Part shown: positions 9,213 through 18,067 of the stretch, piece after piece
Layout: each line of letters opens with the position of its first letter
How positions within the stretch are numbered: position 1 is the first letter of the stretch
DNA from: Actinokineospora auranticolor
GTDB lineage: Bacteria; Actinomycetota; Actinomycetes; Mycobacteriales; Pseudonocardiaceae
Direction: 5' to 3'
NCBI RefSeq assembly: GCF_002934265.1
Contig: NZ_PTIX01000012.1
Span: 163,798-227,797, forward strand
Length of the DNA: 64,000 bases
Notes under the pieces: model-generated
Seen by the model: the letters and a program-made list of their open reading frames with translations, nothing else
Told to the model about the DNA's origin: nothing
Database searches by the model: none
Made by a program: the position numbers and the translations under genes

Positions 9213-9310
9213 CCGATCATCGGCGTGGACATGGCCAGACCCTAGCCCGCACAGGTGGGTGGCGCGTGGCGGAGGAGTCGCCGATCACCTCGTGGGCGGG
9301 CTCGGGAGGT

Positions 9311-9407
9311 GGCGTCGATGATCATGGCGCGCCTCCGGCCCCCGAGATCCAGTTTACCGGCGGGGACCGACAGTTCCCGGCAAAGATGATCAAGCCTGTG
9401 CACAACC
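9311..9407. repeat. left copy of ~95-bp direct repeat
   Basis: Shares GCCTCCGGCCCCCGA near its start and GATGATCAAGCCTGTG-CACAACC at its end with the copy at 10000-10093; the middle has diverged but keeps TTTACCG/TCTACCG. The two copies flank the tandem array. Origin unknown; it may be a family of dispersed intergenic elements. Confidence 0.65.
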
Positions 9408-9689
9408 GGCGGGCTGGGGTGTGGGCTGGAGTGGCGAGCCGACCTGGTGCTTGACGCAGGCCCGGGCGAACGCGCCGTGCGCATGGCAAATCCGCTGCCG
9501 GCAAGGCCGGTTCAGGCTCTTGGCCGCCCGCGCGGGCACTTCGTTCGCGGCCGGGGCACGGGTGGAGCCAGCGGGTGCCGGACCCGGCTCGGTGCCTGGA
9601 GTGGAGTCGGGGCCGGACACACCGCTGCTCGTCACGCCATCGGCTTGGCGGGTCCGCCGCAGGCAAGGCTCGCTGGCGGCGGCTCGGCG

Positions 9690-9953
9690 CTGGCACTGGG
9701 ACTGGGGCTGGCGCTAGGACTGAGGCTGGCACTGGGACTGGGGCTGACACTGGGACTGGGGCTGGCGCTAGGACTGAGGCTGACACTGGGACTGGGGCTG
9801 ACACTGGGACTGGGGCTGACACTGGGACTGGGGCTGGCGCTAGGACTGAGGCTGACACTGGGACTGGCGCCGGGGCTGGGGCTGGCGCTGAGGTTGGGGC
9901 TGGGGCTGGGGCTGGGGCTGGGGCTGGGGCTGGGGCTGGGGCTGGGGCTGGGA
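9690..9953. repeat. tandem array of GGGGCT-type hexamers with higher-order units
   Basis: The array is built from the 6-bp units GGGGCT, GGGACT, GGCGCT and GACACT variants. A longer pattern beginning CTGGCGCTAGGACTGAGGCT recurs at about 9709, 9766 and 9835. The right end, 9890-9953, is an almost pure run of about ten GGGGCT units. It is G-rich on the + strand and could form G-quadruplexes. Confidence 0.9.
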
Positions 9954-9999
9954 AAAGGCGACCACAGGTCGGTTGGCCGTGGCGCGCGAACGGGGGCGT

Positions 10000-10093
10000 G
10001 GCGTTGATCTTTGTGTGCCTCCGGCCCCCGATGACCATTCTACCGAGGTGGGGCGACGGTTTCGGGTGGAGATGATCAAGCCTGTGGACAACC
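10000..10093. repeat. right copy of ~95-bp direct repeat
   Basis: Second copy of the element at 9311-9407. Its right end overlaps the last codons of the GntR gene, so the regulator's C-terminal residues GCPQA and stop codon are encoded by repeat DNA. Confidence 0.65.
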
Positions 10094-10771
10094 TCGGCCC
10101 GCGGCGCGGAAGGCGGTGGTCATCTCCCGCTCGGCGTCGTCCAGGTAGGTGGTCAGGAGGGTGGTGGCCCGCGCCAGGTCGCCGTTCGCGGTGAGGGTGG
10201 CGATCTCGTTGTTGCGGTGCAGGTAGCTCTCGTGGAAGGTGCGGGGGTCGCCCATGCCGTGGAAGGCGAGGCGGAGTTCCGCCGTCAGTTGGCACATCAG
10301 CTCGTCGAGCCTTCGGCTGCCTGCGGCGGCCACTATGGCTTGGTGGAAGCGGATGTTGGCGGTGCCGACCTCCGTCCACTCGCCGCGGGTGGCGGCTGTT
10401 AGGCCGGTTTGGACGGCTTCGGTCATGGTCGACCAGTCTTCGGTGGTCGAGTTCGCGAGGGCTGGGACCTCGATGAGCCTGCGGACCCGGAACAGGTCCT
10501 CCACGTCGTTGGCGTCCACGGTGCGGACGAAGACGCCTCGGTTGAACTGGTGTTCCAGGAGTTTTTCGTGGGCCAGGAGGCGGAAGGCCTCGCGGAGGGT
10601 GTTGCGGGAGATGCCGAGGGGGCGCAGGAGGTCTTCCTCCGCGACCCGCTCGCCCGGTAGCAGTTCGCCGAGCATGATCGCCTCGCGGAGCGAGGCCGCG
10701 GCCAGTTCCGCAGCGCTGCGCTGGGGTTGAACCAAGCCCGCCAGCCGCTCGCCTAGCCTACCAGCACGCAC
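10076..10771 (-). CDS. GntR-family (FCD domain) transcriptional regulator
   Basis: 231-aa FadR-type regulator. Winged helix at about residues 15-80 ([20 protein letters not shown], then [20 protein letters not shown]), followed by an all-alpha FCD ligand domain (about 95-215). GTG at 10771 was chosen because GGAGG lies five bases upstream, although the frame stays open to a GTG at 10870. It is divergent from an MFS transporter/DUF1445 operon, which it probably controls through the palindromes in the shared region. The ligand is probably the transported carboxylate. Its last five codons lie in a repeat element. Confidence 0.87.
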   Translation of the reverse strand: MRAGRLGERLAGLVQPQRSAAELAAASLREAIMLGELLPGERVAEEDLLRPLGISRNTLREAFRLLAHEKLLEHQFNRGVFVRTVDANDVEDLFRVRRLIEVPALANSTTEDWSTMTEAVQTGLTAATRGEWTEVGTANIRFHQAIVAAAGSRRLDELMCQLTAELRLAFHGMGDPRTFHESYLHRNNEIATLTANGDLARATTLLTTYLDDAEREMTTAFRAAGRGCPQA

Positions 10772-10865
10772 CGGCGCCTCCGTGTCCAGTTTTTGTCCAA
10801 CGAATCGACAGCTTAATCGTCCGATTGGGCTCTTGTCGTATTGTTGAACGATCCCCACACTGAAC

Positions 10866-10906
10866 ATCACTACATGTGAACCACACTACAACTCAACCCT
10901 AGTGTG
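10866..10906. promoter_or_regulatory. palindromes between GntR and MFS genes, candidate operators
   Basis: Two inverted repeats sit in the divergent promoter region. TCAC-TACAT-GTGA lies near 10867-10879, and CACACTA (10882-10888) pairs with TAGTGTG (10900-10906) with perfect 7-base arms. The second ends 10 bases before the transporter start codon, a good position for repression by the GntR protein. Inferred, not a known consensus. Confidence 0.45.
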
Positions 10907-10915
10907 AGGTGAGTC

Positions 10916-12166
10916 ATGGCGAACTCTGTCAAGCGGCGTAGTCCCGGAGGTCTCGCGTGGTTCCGCGAGCTGCCGGGCAAGGGGCGACGGGCCTTCGTCG
11001 GCGCGTTCCTCGGGTACGGGCTCGACTCCTACGACTTCTGGGTGCTGCCCCTCGGACTGACCGCCATCGCGGCCACCTTCGGGCTCGACACCGGCCAGAC
11101 CGGCCTGCTCTCCACCACGACCCTCGTGTTCTCCGCGGTCGGCGGTGTGGCCGCGGGCGTGCTCGCCGACCGGATCGGCCGCGTCCGCACGCTGATGATC
11201 ACTGTCGCCACCTACGCGCTGTTCACCGCGCTGTGCGGGCTCGCGCCCAACTACGACACGCTGCTCGCCTTCCGGGCCCTTCAGGGCCTTGGCTTCGGTG
11301 GTGAGTGGGCCACCGGGGCGATCCTGGTCGCCGAGTACACCGCCGCCAAGCACCGGGGGCGGGTGGTCGCGGTGGTGCAGAGCTCGTGGGCCGTCGGGTG
11401 GGGCGCGGCGGCGCTGGTCTACGCGCTCGTGTTCAGCCTCGCCGCCCAGGACCTGGCCTGGCGGTTGCTGTTCCTCACCGGCGCCCTCCCCGCGGTCCTG
11501 CTGGTCTACCTGCGCCGGGGCATCGAGGACGCACCGGTGTTCACCGAGCAGCGGGAGCGGGCGCGCGGGTCGCTCAAGGCGATCTTCAAGCCGGACCTGC
11601 TGCGGCACACCGTCTTCGCGTCGCTGCTGGCCACCGGCTGCCAGGGCGGTTACTACACGCTGGCCACCTGGCTGCCCACCTACCTGAGCAAGCAGCGCGG
11701 CCTCACCGTCATCGGCACCGGCGGCTACCTCGCCTTCCTCATCGTCGGCGCCTTCCTCGGCTACCTGACCGGCGGCCACTTCGCCGACCGGTTGGGGCGC
11801 AAGAACACCTTCCGGATCTTCGCCGTGCTCAGCGCGGCCCTGCTGCTGCTCTACACCCAGCTGCCCGCCTCGGCCGACGCCTACGTGCTGTACCTGGGCT
11901 TCCCGCTCGGCTTCTGCTCGTCGGCCATCTTCAGCGGCTTCGGCGCCTACCTCGCCGAGCTGTACCCGAGTCGGGCCCGCGGCGCGGGCCCCGGCTTCAC
12001 CTACAACTTCGGCCGCGCGGTCGGCGCGTTCTTCCCCGCCGCCATCGGCTTCCTCGCCGTGGAGTACGGCATCGGCGGCGCCATGGCCTTCGGCGCGCTC
12101 GCCTACGCCCTGGCGTTCGTCTCCCTGTTCTGGCTACCGGAAACCCGCGACCGCGAGCTGTCCTGA
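10916..12166 (+). CDS. MFS transporter (metabolite:H+ symporter type)
   Basis: 416-aa major facilitator with 12 predicted helices. The loop motif ADRIGRVRT after TM2 and its counterpart [10 protein letters not shown] in the second half are classic MFS signatures, and [16 protein letters not shown] is typical of the aromatic-acid/sialate/shikimate symporter branch. ATG at 10916 follows a GAGGTGAG site. First gene of a likely operon with the DUF1445 gene (11 bases downstream). The context with a putative hydro-lyase and a GntR regulator suggests uptake of a carboxylic acid or amino acid. Confidence 0.87.
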   Translation: MANSVKRRSPGGLAWFRELPGKGRRAFVGAFLGYGLDSYDFWVLPLGLTAIAATFGLDTGQTGLLSTTTLVFSAVGGVAAGVLADRIGRVRTLMITVATYALFTALCGLAPNYDTLLAFRALQGLGFGGEWATGAILVAEYTAAKHRGRVVAVVQSSWAVGWGAAALVYALVFSLAAQDLAWRLLFLTGALPAVLLVYLRRGIEDAPVFTEQRERARGSLKAIFKPDLLRHTVFASLLATGCQGGYYTLATWLPTYLSKQRGLTVIGTGGYLAFLIVGAFLGYLTGGHFADRLGRKNTFRIFAVLSAALLLLYTQLPASADAYVLYLGFPLGFCSSAIFSGFGAYLAELYPSRARGAGPGFTYNFGRAVGAFFPAAIGFLAVEYGIGGAMAFGALAYALAFVSLFWLPETRDRELS

Positions 12167-12177
12167 AAGGACCAAAC

Positions 12178-12945
12178 ATGCTCGACGACCCGAGAGCCGC
12201 CCGTGCCGCGTTCCGCGCGGGCACCGCCGCGAGCACCTCCGGCTGGGCCGACGGCTACGCGCAGGCCAACCTCGTCGCACTCCCGCGCGAGCACGCCTAC
12301 GACATGCTGCTCTTCGCCCAGCGCAACCCGAAGCCGTGCCCCCTGCTCGAGGTCACCGACGCGGGCGCGTGGCACACCAGGACCGCCGACGCCGACCTGC
12401 GCACCGACCTGCCCCGCTACCGCGTGTGGCGCGGCGGAGAGCTGGTCGACGAGCCGACCGACGTCCGCGCGCACTGGCGCCCCGACCTGGTGACCTTCCT
12501 CATCGGGTGCAGCTTCTCCTTCGAGGCCGCGCTCGTCGAGGCGGGGATCGGTCTGCGGCACGTGGAGGAGGGGGTCACGGTGCCGATGTACCGGACCAAC
12601 CGGCCGTGCGCGCCCGCGGGCGCGTTCAGCGGACCGCTGGTGGTCACCATGCGGCCGGTCCGCGCCGACCTGGTCGCCGCCGCGGTGACCGCGACCGCCC
12701 GGGTACCGCAGGTGCACGGCGCCCCGGTCCACATCGGATCGCCGGAATCCCTCGGCGTGGTACTGGAAAAACCCGACTACGGCGACCCGGTGACGGTCCG
12801 GGACGGCGAGGTCCCGGTGTTCTGGGCCTGCGGCGTGACACCCCAGGCCGCGCTGGCGGCGAGCGGCGTCCCGTTCGCCATCACGCACGCGCCGGGCCAC
12901 ATGTTCATCACGGATATCCGGGAATCAGCGCTCCGGACGGGGTGA
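12178..12945 (+). CDS. DUF1445 putative hydro-lyase (D-glutamate cyclase-like)
   Basis: 255-aa member of the DUF1445/UPF0317 family, annotated as putative hydro-lyases and related to D-glutamate cyclase. Recognisable parts are [28 protein letters not shown] and, at the end, [18 protein letters not shown] at 12178 follows AAAGGA. In other bacteria this family travels with MFS or LamB/YcsF and 5-oxoprolinase genes, consistent with amino-acid catabolism. The exact substrate is unknown. Confidence 0.87.
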   Translation: MLDDPRAARAAFRAGTAASTSGWADGYAQANLVALPREHAYDMLLFAQRNPKPCPLLEVTDAGAWHTRTADADLRTDLPRYRVWRGGELVDEPTDVRAHWRPDLVTFLIGCSFSFEAALVEAGIGLRHVEEGVTVPMYRTNRPCAPAGAFSGPLVVTMRPVRADLVAAAVTATARVPQVHGAPVHIGSPESLGVVLEKPDYGDPVTVRDGEVPVFWACGVTPQAALAASGVPFAITHAPGHMFITDIRESALRTG

Positions 12946-12968
12946 CCGGGGCAGGCAAGGGGGAAGAC

Positions 12969-13124
12969 ATGGACAACCTGGGACTGATCGCCTTCGGCGT
13001 GCTCGTCTCCTGCCTCGGCGTGCTGTGGCTGATCGGCCGCGCGGAGCTGTTCGGCAGGCTCGCGGTGACCGGCTTCGTGCTCGGCTCGCTCTCGACGCTG
13101 TCGGTGTTCCTGATGATGTCCTGA
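12969..13124 (+). CDS. 51-aa membrane protein
   Basis: Short protein with two likely membrane helices (LGLIAFGVLVSCLGVLWLI and the C-terminal LAVTGFVLGSLSTLSVFLM). Starts at 12969 after GGGGGAAG and ends just before a strong terminator, so it is probably the last gene of the MFS/DUF1445 operon. No family recognised; it could be a small accessory subunit. Confidence 0.6.
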   Translation: MDNLGLIAFGVLVSCLGVLWLIGRAELFGRLAVTGFVLGSLSTLSVFLMMS

Positions 13125-13145
13125 CAACGCCGCTTCCACAGGCGA

Positions 13146-13180
13146 AAGCGGGGCGGTGCCGACCAGGCACCGCCCCGCTT
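13146..13180. terminator. bidirectional terminator
   Basis: 15-bp perfect stem (13146-13160 with 13166-13180) closing the loop GACCA, between the convergent small membrane protein and zinc metallopeptidase genes. It ends in TT on the + strand and starts AA, so it can serve both. Confidence 0.8.
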
Positions 13181-13250
13181 CACTTACCGCTCAACAGAAC
13201 CAGCTCATCCGGCGCCCGCGCGACACGACCAGCGAGCTGAGGGGTACCCG

Positions 13251-14150
13251 TCAGCCCAGGTTCCGGGTGCCGAAGGTGTCGCAGGTGGTGGGGTTGCCGC
13301 CGTTGATCCCCGCCAGGAACCACTTCTCGCGCTGCGCGGAGGAGCCGTGGGAGAACTGCGACTCGTCGACCTGGCCGCTGCCGAGGTTCTTCTGGATGAA
13401 GTCGTCGCCGATGCGGGCGGCCACGTCGAGGGCCTGGTCGACATCCTGCTGCGTGATGGATTTGATCAGTGGCCTGCCGTTGGACGCGGGCGTGTTCACC
13501 GCGTTGTTGGCCCACACCCCCGCGTAGCAGTCGGCCTGCAGTTCCAGGCGCACGCCGTCGGAGGTCGGGCCGGTTCCCGGGCGGACCTTGTCGGAGGTGC
13601 CGAGCAGGTTCTGCACGTGGTGGCCGTATTCGTGGGCGAGCACGTACGCCTCGGCGAAGGTGCCGCCCTGGGCGCCGAACTTGGTGCGCAATTCCTTGTA
13701 GAAGGTCAGGTCGATGTACACGCGGCCGTCGGCCGGGCAGTAGAACGGGCCGACGTCCGCGGTGGCGCCGCCGCAGCCGGTGTTGACCGAGCCGCTGAAG
13801 AACGTGGTGGTCGCCTGCCGGTAGGTGCGGCCGGAACGGGCGAACTCGTCGGACCAGTAGCCCTGGATCGAGTTGATGATGGCGACCAGCGCGCAGTCGT
13901 CCTTGGTGTTGGCGTCCTTGCCGGTGCGGCACTCCTTGGCCAGGTCGCCGCTGTTGAGCGTTTGACCGCTGCCGACGCCGTCGATGCCCAGCGGCACGCT
14001 CGCGGGCAACCCGCCGAGCTGGTTGAGCACGAAGTACACGATGAGCCCGATGATGCCCAGCCCGCCGCCACCGAGGGCGACCCGGCCGCCGACGCCACGG
14101 GCGTCCTGCACCTGGGAGGTGTCCAGCGCAACGTCGTCGTCGAACTCCAC
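13251..14150 (-). CDS. neutral zinc metallopeptidase (YpfJ family)
   Basis: 299-aa protein of the YpfJ/PF04228 family. One N-terminal membrane helix (about residues 29-48, GGGGLGIIGLIVYFVLNQLG) anchors it, with the peptidase domain outside. The zinc site is HEYGHH (near residue 180), preceded by FCP and VYIDLTFY motifs typical of the family; ELQADCYAGVW supplies the downstream acidic ligand. GTG at 14150 has GGAGAG upstream; the frame runs further up only through the tandem repeats. Substrate unknown. Confidence 0.87.
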   Translation of the reverse strand: MEFDDDVALDTSQVQDARGVGGRVALGGGGLGIIGLIVYFVLNQLGGLPASVPLGIDGVGSGQTLNSGDLAKECRTGKDANTKDDCALVAIINSIQGYWSDEFARSGRTYRQATTTFFSGSVNTGCGGATADVGPFYCPADGRVYIDLTFYKELRTKFGAQGGTFAEAYVLAHEYGHHVQNLLGTSDKVRPGTGPTSDGVRLELQADCYAGVWANNAVNTPASNGRPLIKSITQQDVDQALDVAARIGDDFIQKNLGSGQVDESQFSHGSSAQREKWFLAGINGGNPTTCDTFGTRNLG

Positions 14151-14263
14151 GGCAACTCTCCGCGTCCGGGGCCGGTGACTGCTGTCCCCGGAGACGATAG
14201 TGCGCCCGGCGGCGCCGCGCGTAACGCGGGCCGGGCGCGGTGCCGCGAACGCGGCATGGGGGC

Positions 14264-14479
14264 GGCGTTGCCGTGACGCGGCCCGGGGGCGGCGTTGCCG
14301 TGACGCGGCCCGGGGGCGGCGTTGCCGTGACGCGGCCCGGGGGCGGCGTTGCCGTGACGCGGCCCGGGGGCGGCGTTGCCGTGACGCGGCCCGGGGGCGG
14401 CGTTGCCGTGACGCGGCCCGGGGGCGGCGTTGCCGTGACGCGGCCCGGGGGCGGCGTTGCCGTGACGCGGCCTGGGTGC
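14264..14479. repeat. 27-bp minisatellite, 8 copies
   Basis: The unit starts GGCGTTGCCGTGACGCGGCC, then CGGGGGC. Eight head-to-tail copies start every 27 bp from 14264; seven are virtually identical and the last differs at two places. Each unit has a GCGT...ACGC inverted repeat. The period is a multiple of three, so every frame is open, but no start or ribosome binding site supports translation. Confidence 0.92.
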
Positions 14480-14507
14480 GGCGCCTTCGTCGGCTGCCGC
14501 ACCCAGG
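14471..14507. terminator. hairpin at the end of the 27-bp array
   Basis: CCTGGGTGCGGC (14471-14482) pairs with GCCGCACCCAGG (14496-14507). The left arm is part of the last, altered repeat unit. Role as a terminator is a guess. Confidence 0.4.
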
Positions 14508-14965
14508 GTCCGTCACGTCGTGGTGGCCTACCGTTTCGGCGGTTGGCGTGGAGCCCGGCCGAGTGGATCAGGAGACGCACTCGATGCGGGGTTCAACATC
14601 GTCGATGTGCTTGACCCGACGCGTGTCGCGCGTCGCGCACTCGAAGAACCCGTCGAGCTGCCGCCCTCGTCCACGGCTGGTCCGCGGTATCGGCTCAGCC
14701 GCGGGGTCGCGGCAGGCGGTAGACGACCACGGATGGTCTCTGCTTCGCCACGGCACCACCTAACCCCTTCCCGACGGGCACGGTGACCATTTCTGGTTCG
14801 GCGTTCCTCGGCGTATCGCGTCGTCCCGGGCCGGTCGTCCCCTCCATCGTGCGCCGCGACCGGCGTTCGGACAACCCCGAACGGCTCCCCGAACCGGTGA
14901 ATCCGGCGCGGGTGCTGTCCGATCAGGACTGTGTCAACCGGAGGGTGGGGCCCGCGGAAAGCGTG

Positions 14966-14997
14966 CGGGCGGCTGCCGATGAGCCGGCAGCCGCCCG
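14966..14997 (-). terminator. terminator after 5'-nucleotidase gene
   Basis: 13-bp perfect stem (14966-14978 with 14985-14997), loop of six bases, 25 bases past the nucleotidase stop codon. Confidence 0.7.
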
Positions 14998-15021
14998 AGT
15001 ACCCCGGTGCTCAGGTGGGGG

Positions 15022-16728
15022 TTACGGCACCACGGTGACGCGGTCGGCGGGCGGCGGGGCCAGGTCCGGCTTGGTCGCCAGGTACGCGGTCAGCGCGTCG
15101 AGGTCGACGGGCCCACCGGCGAGGTCACTGCCCTTGGCCAGCTCGGCGAACCCGTCGCCACCGGCGGCGAGGAAGTTGTTCACCGATACCCGGTACTTGC
15201 CGTTCGGGTCGACCGGCACACCCGCGACGGTGATGTCGCGGACCCGGTTGCCCTGCGGCGCGGACTGCGACCACGAGTAGTGCAGCGTCGACGAGACCTG
15301 GAGGAAGCGGATGAGCGTGGTGCCGTTGGGCTGCGGCTGCCACTGCTGCTCCAGCACCGTCTTGAGCTGGCTGCCCGAGAGCGTGATGGTCTGCATGACG
15401 TTGCTGAACGGCTGCACGGCGAACGCCTCGCCGTAGGTGACCACGCCGTTGCCCTCGCCCGCGGGCGAGGACGCGTAGCTGAGGTCGGTGCGGATGCCGC
15501 CCGGGTTGGTCATCGCGATCTGCGCCTGGTTGCCCTGCGTCGCGGCGAGCTGCGCGTCGGCGATGACGTCACCGAGCGGGCTCTCCCCCGACGGCGCCGC
15601 CGCGCGGACCAGGTCGGCGGTGATGCTGCCGATGCGCCGGTTGGCGATCGGACCGGACTTGGCGACCGCCTCGTCCACCAGCGCCTGCACCGCCGGGTCC
15701 GGGGTGACGGTGCGGGTGACGACCTCGTTGTGCGCCACGGTCGCGGACCGGACCACGTCGCGGGTGCGCTTGTCGATCTTGAGGTCGACGACCGAGAGCA
15801 GCCTGCCGAAGGAGGCGCCCTGGATCAGCGGGCGGGGGTTGCCCGCCGGGTCGGTGACCACGCAGTTGTACTGCTGGTGGCTGTGGCCGGTGAACACCGC
15901 GTCCACCGACGGCGAGGCGGCGGTGGCGATGTCGCGCGCGGGGCCCGCGGCGGTGCGGCAGTCGTCCGGGCCGCCACCCTCGGTGCTGTCGCCCTGGTGC
16001 AGCAGCACGACCTGGGTCTGCACGCCCGCCAGGTCCAGCAGCCGCGACGCCTGGTTGATGGCGCGGACCTCGTCGGTGAACTTGAAGCCCTTGATCGCCT
16101 CGGGGGTGACCACCGAAGGCAGGTCCTTGAGCGTGGCGCCGATGATGCCGACCGGGATGCCGTCGACGAACCGCACGGTCAGCGGCAGCACCGCGGGCCA
16201 GCCGTTGTCGCGGGTGATGTTCGCGCCGAGGAAGGGGAACTTCGCGCCGCGGAAGGGCGTGTGGAACTGGCAGCCGTCGGTCGGGTGGCAGCCGCCGAAC
16301 TGGATCCGCAGCAGCTCGGCGAAGCCCTCGTCGAACTCGTGGTTGCCGATCACCGAGGCGGCCACGTCGAGCTTGTTCAGCAGCTCGATGGTCGGCTCGT
16401 CGTGGAACAGCGCCGAGGTGAGCGGGGAGGCGCCGATGTTGTCGCCCGAGGCCAGCACCAGCGAGTTGGGCGCGGCGGCGCGCAACTGCGCGACGTGCGT
16501 GGCCAGGTAGGCGGCACCGCCCGCGTCGACGGTGGAACCGTTGGGCAGGGTCACCCGGCCCGACGAGCCCGCGGGCGGCTGCAGGTTGCCGTGGAAGTCG
16601 TTGAAGGCGATCAGCCGCAGGTCGGTGGTGGCGGGCGGCTTGGGGGCCGCCGCGGCCGTACCCGCGAGCCCGCCGAGCGCCACTCCGACCGCGGCGACCA
16701 CGGCCGCGACGCGCTTGGTAAGGATCAT
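15022..16728 (-). CDS. secreted 5'-nucleotidase / UDP-sugar hydrolase family metallophosphoesterase
   Basis: 568-aa exported enzyme of the UshA/CD73 family that cleaves nucleotides or UDP-sugars outside the cell. Sec signal peptide at 1-28. Metallophosphatase domain (about 38-330): FNDFHGN, SGDN, GNHEFDEG and GHSHQQYN bind the two metals. C-terminal 5'-nucleotidase domain (about 350-560) with NPGGIRTDL and the VSVNNFLAAGGDGF substrate clamp. ATG at 16728 with GGAGGAG upstream. Single gene divergent from a MarR regulator. Confidence 0.92.
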   Translation of the reverse strand: MILTKRVAAVVAAVGVALGGLAGTAAAAPKPPATTDLRLIAFNDFHGNLQPPAGSSGRVTLPNGSTVDAGGAAYLATHVAQLRAAAPNSLVLASGDNIGASPLTSALFHDEPTIELLNKLDVAASVIGNHEFDEGFAELLRIQFGGCHPTDGCQFHTPFRGAKFPFLGANITRDNGWPAVLPLTVRFVDGIPVGIIGATLKDLPSVVTPEAIKGFKFTDEVRAINQASRLLDLAGVQTQVVLLHQGDSTEGGGPDDCRTAAGPARDIATAASPSVDAVFTGHSHQQYNCVVTDPAGNPRPLIQGASFGRLLSVVDLKIDKRTRDVVRSATVAHNEVVTRTVTPDPAVQALVDEAVAKSGPIANRRIGSITADLVRAAAPSGESPLGDVIADAQLAATQGNQAQIAMTNPGGIRTDLSYASSPAGEGNGVVTYGEAFAVQPFSNVMQTITLSGSQLKTVLEQQWQPQPNGTTLIRFLQVSSTLHYSWSQSAPQGNRVRDITVAGVPVDPNGKYRVSVNNFLAAGGDGFAELAKGSDLAGGPVDLDALTAYLATKPDLAPPPADRVTVVP

Positions 16729-16844
16729 CTGCTCCTCCGTCCGTGCGCCGGGGACCGGGTCGGCCCCGGCGCGAGCGGACAGCAGTGTGCCCGCTGGAGA
16801 TGGCTAGGACCAGGGCCGGGAGGTGAACGCCGTAACCTGGACGC

Positions 16845-17315
16845 GTGACATCAGTGCGGGCCGAACCCCGGTGGCTTGAACCGGACGAGATGCGGGCTTG
16901 GCGCGCATACGTCATCGGCAGTGAACTGCTGCGCCAGCAGCTGAACCGGGAACTCCAGGACAAGCACAACCTCGCCCTGCCGGACTACGAGGTGCTGGTC
17001 CGGCTCTCCGAGCGCGAGGGCGGCCAGATGCGCATGAGCCAGCTGGCGGGCCAGCTGGCGTCGTCCAAGAGCAGACTCTCGCACCAGATCTCCCGCCTGG
17101 AGAAGGCGGGCCTGGTCCGCCGCGCGGGCTGCGCCGAGGACGCCCGGGGGGTGATCGCCGAGCTGACCCCGAAGGGCATGGAGGTCCTGCGCACCGCGGC
17201 GCCGGTCCACGTCCAGGGCGTGCGCGAGCACCTGGTCGACCTGATGACCCCGGAGGAGCAGCAGGTCATGGCGGGTCTGTTCGAGCGCGTCATCGAACGG
17301 CTGGACCTGGCCTGA
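16845..17315 (+). CDS. MarR-family transcriptional regulator
   Basis: 156-aa winged-helix regulator. The DNA-binding part is MRMSQLAGQLASSKSRLSHQ followed by ISRLEKAGLVRR and the wing DARGVIAELTPKG; flanking helices form the dimer interface. The start is GTG at 16845, 116 bases from the divergent 5'-nucleotidase gene. Target genes are unknown; the nucleotidase promoter is the nearest candidate. Confidence 0.88.
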   Translation: MTSVRAEPRWLEPDEMRAWRAYVIGSELLRQQLNRELQDKHNLALPDYEVLVRLSEREGGQMRMSQLAGQLASSKSRLSHQISRLEKAGLVRRAGCAEDARGVIAELTPKGMEVLRTAAPVHVQGVREHLVDLMTPEEQQVMAGLFERVIERLDLA

Positions 17316-17316
17316 G

Positions 17317-17670
17317 TCAGCGGGGCCGGACGCGGTGCAGCGGGGTGGCCAGCGGGTCGACCCAGTGGCCGTGCGCGGGCTGCTCCGCCATCGGGTCCGC
17401 CCACCGGACGCGCACCCGGTCGGGCCGGGCCTCCTGGATGCGCACCTCCCGCCAGTCGCCCGGGGTGCCCTCGAGCCACCACGGGTCACTCAGCGAGGTC
17501 ATCCCGTCACGGCGGAGCACGTCCTCCGCCGCGTCCCGCTCCGACGGCTCAGCCAGGACGGCGTGGAAGACGGTGGTCGGCTGCCACCGGTCGGCCACGG
17601 GGCGCAGGTACCCCAGGATCTCGTCATCGTCGTCGTCGCGGCGGACCACGACGGGCTGGTCGGTCGTCAT
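17317..17670 (-). CDS. hypothetical protein, 117 aa
   Basis: Not recognised. Acidic stretch RRDDDDDE near the start, then a compact alpha/beta sequence ending WVDPLATPLHRVRPR. ATG at 17670 fits the normal codon pattern; the open frame further upstream is Arg-rich and probably non-coding. Stop lies one base after the convergent MarR stop. A soluble cytoplasmic protein is likely. Confidence 0.6.
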   Translation of the reverse strand: MTTDQPVVVRRDDDDDEILGYLRPVADRWQPTTVFHAVLAEPSERDAAEDVLRRDGMTSLSDPWWLEGTPGDWREVRIQEARPDRVRVRWADPMAEQPAHGHWVDPLATPLHRVRPR

Positions 17671-17808
17671 CCGACCAAGGTAGGGACGCGATCGCGTTGT
17701 GGCACCCGGTTTTCCGGCTGCCCGCCCGCGCGATCCGCGGCGGCGGGCACCGGCGCGGACGGCCGATCTCCCGCCCGCCGATGACCACGGTCGGCTAGGC
17801 TCGTCGGC

Positions 17809-17893
17809 GGTAGCGTGCCCGAGCGGCCTAAGGGACACGTCTTGAAAACGTGCGAGGGTAAAACCTCCGTGGGTTCAAATCCCACCGCTACCG
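17809..17893 (+). tRNA. tRNA-Ser(TGA)
   Basis: 85-nt class II tRNA. The acceptor GGTAGCG pairs with CGCTACC, and the anticodon stem/loop CACGT-CTTGAAA-ACGTG gives anticodon TGA. Long variable arm and T-arm GTGGGTTCAAATCCCAC. CCA not encoded. Confidence 0.95.
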
Positions 17894-17905
17894 CGTACCG
17901 GAAAC

Positions 17906-17935
17906 GCCCCGCACCCACCCGGGTGCGGGGCTTTT
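17906..17935 (+). terminator. terminator after tRNA-Ser(TGA)
   Basis: GCCCCGCACCC (17906-17916) pairs with GGGTGCGGGGC (17921-17931), and a TTTT tract follows directly. Confidence 0.85.
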
Positions 17936-18067
17936 CCGCTTCCGGGAAAGGCGCGCACCGGCCAAGGGGCGCCCGGACCCCGACGTGCGGGCTCCCCTAC
18001 TGTGAGTCGGTCTATCGGTTGCCCGAACAGGCGGCCGGTAACCGAAAGCCTGAGTCTGGGGGGTCAC

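Larger units (their letters stand above)
9213..10075. other. 863-bp gap with duplicated element and minisatellite
   Basis: No convincing gene. It contains a pair of diverged direct repeats (9311-9407 and 10000-10093) around a long (GGGGCT)n-type tandem array (9690-9953). The long frames that cross it, in both directions, are simple repeats of Gly-Leu or Ala-Pro. Confidence 0.6.
14151..15021. other. 871-bp gap with minisatellite and hairpins
   Basis: No credible gene. Holds the 27-bp tandem array (14264-14479), a long hairpin next to it, about 430 bp of unremarkable DNA (14520-14950), and the terminator of the 5'-nucleotidase gene. Confidence 0.5.

Noticed and set aside
9447..10007. Gly-Leu repeat frame (and Ala-Pro frame on the other strand)
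   Set aside because: It merely translates the hexamer array; no ribosome binding site, no start context, no domain.
14264..14479. CRISPR array
   Set aside because: Repeats are contiguous with no variable spacers, and no cas genes are nearby.
14783..15280. Short + strand gene in front of the 5'-nucleotidase end
   Set aside because: Overlaps the terminator and the nucleotidase coding sequence in antisense; poor codon pattern.
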